The position numbers and the translations under genes were made by a program. Shown here piece after piece: positions 5,271 through 9,160 of a stretch of 9,160 nucleotides of DNA. Position 1 is the stretch's first letter; every line of letters starts with the position of its first letter. The notes under the pieces were generated by a model. The model had not been told where the DNA came from. It saw nothing but the letters and a program-made list of their open reading frames with translations, and did no database searches. Source of the DNA: Cuspidothrix sp046080125 (GTDB lineage: Bacteria > Cyanobacteriota > Cyanobacteriia > Cyanobacteriales > Nostocaceae); NCBI GenBank assembly GCA_046080125.1, contig JBJTTJ010000009.1, positions 1 to 9,160 on the forward strand. Direction: 5' to 3'.

Positions 5271-6932
5271 TTAATTAGTGCCATTGAAGGTCTCCGTTGG
5301 CGTTTCCGTAGGTGTGGGGGTTTCCGTAGGTGTGGGGGTTTCCGTAGGTGTGGGCGTTGCTGTTGGTGTGGGCGTTTCCGTAGGTGTGGGGGTTTCCGTA
5401 GGTGTGGGCGTTGCTGTTGGTGTGGGCGTTGCTGTTGGTGCAGGTTCTATTAAAGTTAGATTTAAACTATAGCTACTCTCTGGTATGCCACCCGCCAAAC
5501 CTAATTGAATAGTATATCTACCACTATCAGATAATTTTCCCTCATAAGATGTAGATTCTTGATCATTAAGATTTATGATTGCCCCATCAGGGTTGAGAAT
5601 GGTCATCACAATGCCACTACCTGAATTAACAGATACAATTAGATCCTGTCCGCCTTTAGCCCGGAAACTGTATTGTACTAAACTATTTTCTTTTATTATT
5701 CCATCTGCTGTTGCTTTATTAGATGAATCTAATTCTAGGCGTTTACGACTAATAACAGGTTCGTTATTAACAGGCGTAGGTGTAGCACTAAGTGTCGGCG
5801 TGGATGCACTCCCACTAGGAATAACTGGGGAAGGAAAAGATTGTGGTGTTGTTCTTGCTTCTGGTTTACTCTGTAATTGACCTTTAAGTGTACTTACTAA
5901 TGACCAAGAACCAAATCCCGCTAAAATCACCACAGCACCACCAATTAACCCCAAGGACAAAGGATTATCTAAAATAGAACGACTTTCGCGGTCAGAACTT
6001 GAAGATGTGGATTCAGTCGCGTTTGATGTAGGTTGGACACGATTGCCAACAGCAAGGGTTTTTAAGGAAGATAAATCGTGCTTTGATATGTTTTCTACCT
6101 GGGTCTGTGACAACGCTTGAGACACATCCTCCGCCGTTTGATAACGTTCACTGGGCACATAACTTAACATTTTTTGCAAAACGGCCGCAAATTGGGGATT
6201 AACTTTTGCCCATCTTTGCCAGTACCAGGTTAACTGCTGTTCATCAAATAAATCTGCTGGTTCTCTCCCAGTTAACAATACTATCGCCGTCACCGCTAAA
6301 GCATACAAATCACTACTAGGACTAACTCTTCCCGTTTGCATTTGCTCACTAGGAGCATAACCCAACTTACCCACAGTAGTGACAGATGTAGGTGCGGCCG
6401 ATTGCAATTTTGTCGCTAATTCCTTCACCACACCAAAATCAATCAACACAGGCACAGAATCATCTTCCCGTAAAATGATATTGTCTGGTGATATATCCCG
6501 ATGAATAATTCCTAATCCGTGAATGTAGCTAAGTACAGGTAACAAATTCTTACAAAAATGTAAAACTTCCCCTTCACCAAAAACTTTACCTGCGTTTTGA
6601 CGCTCTCTGAGTAAATGGCGGTAATTCTTCCCAGGGACGAAATCTTGCACCAAAAACAACTTTTCATTTTGGGCAAATTTTTCTCGAAACTTAGGAATTT
6701 GTGGATGTTGTATTTGGTACAGAATAGCTGCTTCACGTTCAAATAGCTCCTGTGCTTTCTCACTAGGGGATGTTCCCATTACTGGGGCAATTAATTCCTT
6801 AATTACACAAAGCTCATTAAAGCGTCTTTGGTCCTCGGCCAGATAGGTTCTACCAAATCCCCCTTGGCCAATAATGTGAACGATATGGTAACGACTTTGT
6901 AGGATAGTACCAACTGTAATTGGTGATTGCAT
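5271..6932 (-). CDS. Membrane-anchored Ser/Thr protein kinase with PPC-like outer domain and Pro/Thr-repeat tail
   Basis: A 553-residue Hanks-type (PknB-like) kinase starting at ATG 6932. Kinase domain about 15-275: Gly loop GQGGFG 22-27, ATP-binding Lys45 (VIKEL), helix-C Glu67 (EREAA), catalytic loop HRDISPDN 144-151 (Asp146, Asn151), DFG 165-167, activation segment with TSVTT near 182-186, and GYAPSEQ at 191-197 (APE equivalent). All catalytic residues are present. A Ser-rich linker follows (about 300-320), then one transmembrane span about 325-347 (LGLIGGAVVILAGFGSW), a Pro/Ser/Thr stretch 355-390, a beta-rich domain about 397-497 resembling bacterial pre-peptidase C-terminal (PPC) domains (VQYSFRAKGGQDLIVSV; ILNPDG; SDSGRYTIQLG), and a PTPT[EA]T repeat tail 498-548. 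The predicted topology puts the kinase inside and the PPC domain plus tail in the periplasm, suggesting sensing or wall attachment; the ligand is unknown. Probably the first gene of a transcript continuing into bioD. Confidence 0.93.
   Translation of the reverse strand: MQSPITVGTILQSRYHIVHIIGQGGFGRTYLAEDQRRFNELCVIKELIAPVMGTSPSEKAQELFEREAAILYQIQHPQIPKFREKFAQNEKLFLVQDFVPGKNYRHLLRERQNAGKVFGEGEVLHFCKNLLPVLSYIHGLGIIHRDISPDNIILREDDSVPVLIDFGVVKELATKLQSAAPTSVTTVGKLGYAPSEQMQTGRVSPSSDLYALAVTAIVLLTGREPADLFDEQQLTWYWQRWAKVNPQFAAVLQKMLSYVPSERYQTAEDVSQALSQTQVENISKHDLSSLKTLAVGNRVQPTSNATESTSSSSDRESRSILDNPLSLGLIGGAVVILAGFGSWSLVSTLKGQLQSKPEARTTPQSFPSPVIPSGSASTPTLSATPTPVNNEPVISRKRLELDSSNKATADGIIKENSLVQYSFRAKGGQDLIVSVNSGSGIVMTILNPDGAIINLNDQESTSYEGKLSDSGRYTIQLGLAGGIPESSYSLNLTLIEPAPTATPTPTATPTPTETPTPTETPTPTATPTPTETPTPTETPTPTETPTETFNGTN
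5299..5442 (-). repeat. 18-bp minisatellite, eight units, encoding the kinase's PTPT[EA]T tail
   Basis: Eight exact-length 18-bp units in two main variants on the plus strand: GGNGTTTCCGTAGGTGTG (coding Glu) and GGCGTTGCTGTTGGTGTG (coding Ala). Each adds a Pro-Thr-Pro-Thr-(Glu/Ala)-Thr hexapeptide. Since 18 is a multiple of 3, gain or loss of units keeps the frame open, so the tail length can vary between strains without breaking the gene. Confidence 0.9.
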
Positions 6933-6948
6933 GATCTATTGACTGAAT

Positions 6949-6977
6949 ATAATAGCAACTGAGGTAGAACTTAGCAA
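6949..6977 (-). promoter_or_regulatory. Predicted promoter of the kinase gene (and perhaps bioD)
   Basis: Read on the minus strand: TTGCTA (6977-6972), a 17-bp spacer, then TATTAT (6954-6949). The -35 is 4/6 and the -10 is 5/6 to consensus. Transcription would begin about 10 nt before ATG 6932, giving a very short leader, in line with the lack of a Shine-Dalgarno. Confidence 0.45.
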
Positions 6978-7525
6978 AAGCATAATCCATTCACAAGATA
7001 ACGTTAATTGTGTTAATTGTCGCATCCGCGATCGTCCTGTGTTTTTCAGGCTCATAGAAAGTGTATACTAAAATTCTATCTTGTCTTATGGCTCTATGGT
7101 CAAGCTAGAAATAGCATTTCTATATTTTTAGTAAGTATCATAAATAATTATCTGTACATTCGGTAATATATGCTAGGTGTACCACTAAACTACCAAGTGA
7201 GCAGGAAAGAACTTTTGTCATAAGAATCTGTTCTAGATCAAAAACAAGATAGAATCAGTAACCGACTAATCTATACTCAATTAATTGATCTCCAGATTTT
7301 GGCAGCATACCCCAATCTGGTAAAGTTGTAACCCTGAAACTGTTTCATAGCCGCCTAGATGGCAGTTAAATTACCAGTGGTTTCTTCCCTACAAAGACTA
7401 AAAAATTAGGAAATGTTAATTTTATGGAGAAATATTTCAGGTTTGTATAAAAACTTCGACAAAACTCACAGATGTTTTGTTGACTCCATTTCAACTGAAT
7501 TTGCTCAATCTCTGATCATATATCT
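6978..7525. other. Long divergent spacer between kinase and prs
   Basis: About 550 bp without a recognisable gene. It contains a long-range inverted repeat (7073-7255) enclosing a perfect small hairpin TAGAAAT-AGC-ATTTCTA (7106-7122), and further hairpins at 7292-7320 (CCAGATT/AATCTGG) and 7459-7480 (ACAAAAC/GTTTTGT). TATAAA at 7446-7451 is a possible -10 for prs, but its -35 region (TTATGG at 18 bp spacing) is poor. The ATG of prs has no evident Shine-Dalgarno. A long structured prs leader is possible but not proven. Confidence 0.5.
7073..7255. repeat. Long-range inverted repeat
   Basis: ATTCTATCTTGT (7073-7084) is a perfect 12-bp inverted match to ACAAGATAGAAT (7244-7255), with 159 bp between. 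The left arm continues into TCTTATG (7084-7090), which matches CATAAGA (7219-7225), so the right-hand partner is split by about 18 nt. This could be the ends of a small mobile-element remnant or a long RNA stem. Confidence 0.5.
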
Positions 7526-8542
7526 ATGAATGCACTTCGAGGATCTGCTGTGCTGAGTTCTACAACTTTGCCACTCCAATCAGTAACAACGGGAATATCA
7601 GACAATAATCGTCTCCGGTTGTTTTCTGGTTCTGCCAATCCCATATTGTCACAAGAAGTCTCCCGTTATCTGGGTATGGACCTAGGACCCATGATTCGTA
7701 AAAGATTTGCTGATGGAGAACTCTATGTTCAAATTCAGGAATCCATTCGCGGTTGTGATGTCTATTTAATTCAGCCTTGCTGTCAACCCGTCAACGATCA
7801 TTTAATGGAATTATTAATTATGGTTGATGCCTGTCGTCGAGCTTCGGCACGACAGATTACAGCAGTAATTCCTTATTATGGTTATGCTCGTGCTGACCGC
7901 AAAACCGCAGGTAGAGAATCCATTACAGCGAAGTTAGTTGCTAACTTAATTACCCAAGCAGGTGCTAACCGAGTTCTGGCAATGGATTTACACGCAGCGC
8001 AAATTCAGGGCTATTTCGATATCCCCTTTGATCATGTATATGGTTCACCAGTAATTCTAGACTATTTAATTAGTAAACAGCTACAGGACATTGTTGTTGT
8101 TTCTCCTGATGTGGGTGGGGTAGCAAGAGCAAGAGCATTTGCGAAGAAACTCGATGATGCTCCCTTGGCCATTATTGATAAACGCCGTCAAGCTCATAAT
8201 GTCGCTGAGGTGTTAAATGTGATTGGTGATGTCAGGGGCAAAACCGCTATATTAGTGGATGATATGATTGATACTGGTGGCACAATCACAGAGGGCGCTA
8301 AGTTGCTGCGTCAAGAAGGAGCAAGTCAGGTATATGCCTGTGCTACTCATGCTGTATTTTCCCCACCAGCAATTGAGAGATTATCCAGTGGAGTGTTTGA
8401 GGAAGTGATAGTTACTAACACTATTCCTATTCCAGAAACCAATCAGTTTCCCCAATTAGTAACTCTTTCTGTTGCTAATTTATTGGGAGAAGCAATTTGG
8501 CGGATTCATGAAGATAATTCACTCAGTAGTTTATTTCGTTAA
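7526..8542 (+). CDS. prs: Ribose-phosphate pyrophosphokinase (PRPP synthetase)
   Basis: Transfers pyrophosphate from ATP to ribose 5-phosphate to make PRPP for purine, pyrimidine, NAD, histidine and tryptophan synthesis; soluble, normally a hexamer. The 338 residues from ATG 7526 include about 25 extra at the N-terminus (MNALRGSAVLSSTTLP...) compared with enterobacterial Prs; the same extension, as I recall it, is found in Nostoc and Anabaena, which supports this start. Conserved elements: LRLFSGSANP (31-40), FADGE (61-65), YYGYARADRK (117-126), MDLHAAQIQGYFDIP (153-167, with the catalytic His156), SPDVGG (193-198), DKRR (218-221) and the PRPP-binding loop VDDMIDTGGT (244-253). All sites are intact. 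It stands alone: divergent from the kinase, with over 600 bp of gene-free sequence downstream. A palindrome 20 bp after the stop (8563-8580) may form the 3' end of its mRNA. Confidence 0.97.
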   Translation: MNALRGSAVLSSTTLPLQSVTTGISDNNRLRLFSGSANPILSQEVSRYLGMDLGPMIRKRFADGELYVQIQESIRGCDVYLIQPCCQPVNDHLMELLIMVDACRRASARQITAVIPYYGYARADRKTAGRESITAKLVANLITQAGANRVLAMDLHAAQIQGYFDIPFDHVYGSPVILDYLISKQLQDIVVVSPDVGGVARARAFAKKLDDAPLAIIDKRRQAHNVAEVLNVIGDVRGKTAILVDDMIDTGGTITEGAKLLRQEGASQVYACATHAVFSPPAIERLSSGVFEEVIVTNTIPIPETNQFPQLVTLSVANLLGEAIWRIHEDNSLSSLFR

Positions 8543-8562
8543 TTAGTCAGCAGTTCAGTAGG

Positions 8563-8580
8563 GGCGAACAGCAGTTCGCC
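8563..8580. repeat. Palindromic repeat GGCGAAC-AGCA-GTTCGCC
   Basis: Perfect 7-bp G/C-rich stem with a 4-nt loop, 20 bp after the prs stop. The GGGGCGAAC...GTTCGCC type is a common dispersed palindrome in Nostocales. No T-run follows, so it is at best an mRNA-end stabiliser. Confidence 0.75.
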
Positions 8581-8619
8581 TATACGGAGGTATGGCTGAG
8601 CCCTGTTTATGATCAAGCC

Positions 8620-8648
8620 TTGACAGTTTCCTGAGTTTGTCCTATCAT
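8620..8648 (+). promoter_or_regulatory. Near-consensus sigma-70 promoter in the gene-free stretch after prs
   Basis: TTGACA (8620-8625, 6/6), a 17-bp spacer, and TATCAT (8643-8648, 5/6). It is the best promoter match I found in the window, yet no protein gene follows. The start point would fall around 8655, in the left arm of the repeated hairpin. Confidence 0.6.
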
Positions 8649-8697
8649 TAGACTATAGTGGGAATCTGTGTTGCCGTATATAGTCAGGTTATTAACA
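8636..8697 (+). repeat. 62-bp direct repeat, copy 1
   Basis: Matches 8961-9022 at 58 of 62 positions without gaps; all four differences are transitions. Inside, GACTATA (8651-8657) and TATAGTC (8679-8685) form a 7-bp stem with a 21-nt loop. The copy includes the -10 box of the promoter at 8620-8648 but not its -35 box. Confidence 0.9.
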
Positions 8698-8754
8698 GTA
8701 TTAAATTGATGTGCAGCTAAACTGTATAATTAAAAAACCTGAAGTCACAGTAGC

Positions 8755-8771
8755 ACAAGCATCTTGCTTGT
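8755..8771 (+). repeat. Palindromic repeat ACAAGC-ATCTT-GCTTGT
   Basis: 6-bp stem and 5-nt loop, preceded by GTAGC and followed by ATTAACTATTCAAGTTAA. Same family as 8858-8876, with which it shares the downstream CTATTCAA(A/G)TTAA, and the inverted copy at 8931-8947. The GTAGCACAGGC-type palindrome is common in Nostoc-like genomes. Confidence 0.75.
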
Positions 8772-8787
8772 ATTAACTATTCAAGTT

Positions 8788-8813
8788 AAAGGAACAATAG
8801 ATTATCCTTTTTT
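8788..8813 (+). terminator. Terminator-like hairpin with T6 tail
   Basis: AAAGGA (8788-8793) pairs with TCCTTT (8805-8810) across an 11-nt loop, and the Ts run to 8813. The stem is short and low in G/C; moderate support as the 3' end of the candidate small RNA. Confidence 0.35.
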
Positions 8814-8840
8814 GCGGAAGGAATTTTTAGTTAATATAAT
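8812..8840 (+). promoter_or_regulatory. Second promoter-like sequence with perfect TATAAT
   Basis: TTGCGG (8812-8817), a 17-bp spacer, TATAAT (8835-8840). The TATAAT forms the loop of a perfect inverted repeat AGTTAA/TTAACT (8829-8846). It could drive rightward RNA across the two palindromes and the second 62-bp repeat copy. The -35 is weak (3/6). Confidence 0.35.
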
Positions 8841-8857
8841 TTAACTTTGAATTGTGG

Positions 8858-8876
8858 AACAGGCATCCTGCCTGTT
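8858..8876 (+). repeat. Palindromic repeat AACAGGC-ATCCT-GCCTGTT
   Basis: Perfect 7-bp stem with a 5-nt loop, preceded by GTGG and followed by ATCTATTCAAATTAA. Direct-orientation sibling of 8755-8771. Confidence 0.8.
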
Positions 8877-8930
8877 ATCTATTCAAATTAATTAACACTG
8901 CTCATTTCACAGTTTTATTTGAGCAGGTTT

Positions 8931-8947
8931 ACAGGCTAGAAGCCTGT
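8931..8947 (-). repeat. Palindromic repeat ACAGGCT-AGA-AGCCTGT, inverted copy
   Basis: Perfect 7-bp stem with a 3-nt loop followed by GCTAC. On the minus strand it reads GTAGCACAGGCTTCTAGCC, so it is the same family as 8755-8771 in opposite orientation. Confidence 0.8.
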
Positions 8948-8960
8948 GCTACTTAAACTT

Positions 8961-9022
8961 TTTGTCCTATCATTAGATTATAGTGGGAATCTGTGTCGCC
9001 ATATATAGTCAAGTTATTAACA
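8961..9022 (+). repeat. 62-bp direct repeat, copy 2
   Basis: 58/62 identical to 8636-8697, starting 325 bp further on. The stem survives as GATTATA/TATAGTC because the one change in it turns a C-G pair into a T-G pair. TATCAT is kept (8968-8973), but the region 17 bp upstream (TGTGCT) is not a -35 box, so this copy lacks the strong promoter. Sequence after 9022 differs from that after copy 1. Confidence 0.9.
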
Positions 9023-9076
9023 AGATCATAGAAAAACAGATAGCAAACATTCCTAAATACAATTCTTTGTTTTTGC

Positions 9077-9104
9077 GTAGGAGTAATTCATGAATTACCC
9101 CTAC
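9077..9104. repeat. 28-bp palindromic repeat
   Basis: Abutting arms GTAGGAGTAATTCA and TGAATTACCCCTAC pair at 13 of 14 positions. This is the GTAGGGGCAATTCATGAATTG type seen widely in Nostocales spacers. TTTTC follows. Beyond it, to the window end, I see no gene. Confidence 0.8.
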
Positions 9105-9160
9105 TTTTCACTTCCCGCAGGGTGTCCTAAGTGACAAATAACCTCCTCAAAATCATCAAA

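Larger units (their letters stand above)
8655..8813 (+). ncRNA. Candidate small RNA with repeated 5' hairpin
   Basis: Starting at the near-consensus promoter, the RNA would open with the repeat hairpin, followed by a second imperfect structure: CAGGTT (8685-8690) with AACCTG (about 8736-8741), inner ATTA/TAAT and ACAGT/ACTGT pairs. Then comes the palindrome 8755-8771 and a terminator-like hairpin at 8788-8813. If transcription really starts at 8655, the first bases of the left arm of the repeat hairpin may be missing. No open frame of note is present. Promoter, folds and T-run are seen; the existence of the transcript is inferred. Confidence 0.35.

Noticed and set aside
5278..5472. Plus-strand frame coding for Val/Gly/Ser repeats
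   Set aside because: It is the antisense reading of the kinase's 18-bp minisatellite; the minus-strand protein is clearly the real one.
7140..7200. NtcA-type box (GTA-N8-TAC) upstream of prs
   Set aside because: GTA and TAC triplets are present, but none with the required 8-bp spacing plus a -10 at proper distance.
8543..9160. CRISPR array suggested by repeated units after prs
   Set aside because: Only two 62-bp copies 325 bp apart and dispersed palindromes in mixed orientation; no regular repeat-spacer pattern.

Overview
The window looks like a chromosomal segment of a filamentous, probably heterocyst-forming cyanobacterium (Nostocales: Nostoc, Anabaena, Trichormus and relatives). Reasons: three HIP1 octamers (GCGATCGC), AT-rich spacers filled with heptamer (STRR-type) repeats and short palindromes typical of that group, a Prs protein with the cyanobacterial N-terminal extension, and a Ser/Thr kinase with the HRDISPDN catalytic loop common in cyanobacteria. 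This assignment rests on recognition, not on a database search.

Layout. 1-483: 3' end of a plus-strand gene, probably a saccharopine-dehydrogenase-like oxidoreductase. 484-898: a repeat-rich spacer that also holds an N-terminal relic of a polysaccharide deacetylase gene. 899-1378 (minus): a YbjN-domain protein. 1424-2031 (plus): a heavily decayed Rieske [2Fe-2S] oxygenase pseudogene, with several stops, frameshifts and a large internal deletion. 2172-2552 (plus): a small hypothetical protein with its own predicted promoter. 2553-3128: a spacer with terminator-like hairpins and an exact copy of the ACTCCTCACAC core of the cyanobacterial small RNA Yfr1. 3129-4373 (minus): an M20D amidohydrolase. 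4548-5228 (minus): bioD, starting at TTG. 5271-6932 (minus): a membrane-anchored Ser/Thr kinase with an outer PPC-like domain and a Pro/Thr repeat tail. 6933-7525: a long divergent spacer with inverted repeats. 7526-8542 (plus): prs. 8543-9160: a gene-free stretch with two 62-bp direct repeats, four palindromes and two promoter-like sequences, a candidate small-RNA locus.

How the genes relate. The kinase and bioD are on the same strand, 42 bp apart, with no terminator visible between them, so they may share a transcript. Their functions (signalling and biotin synthesis) are otherwise unrelated. Prs makes PRPP for nucleotide, histidine and tryptophan synthesis; the amidohydrolase cleaves N-acyl amino acids. 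No single pathway is encoded here.

The most notable content lies between the genes: two gene relics, dense palindromic repeats, a possible Yfr1-like RNA, and a duplicated hairpin unit downstream of prs whose first copy starts at a near-consensus promoter. I see no CRISPR array, transposase, tRNA or rRNA.
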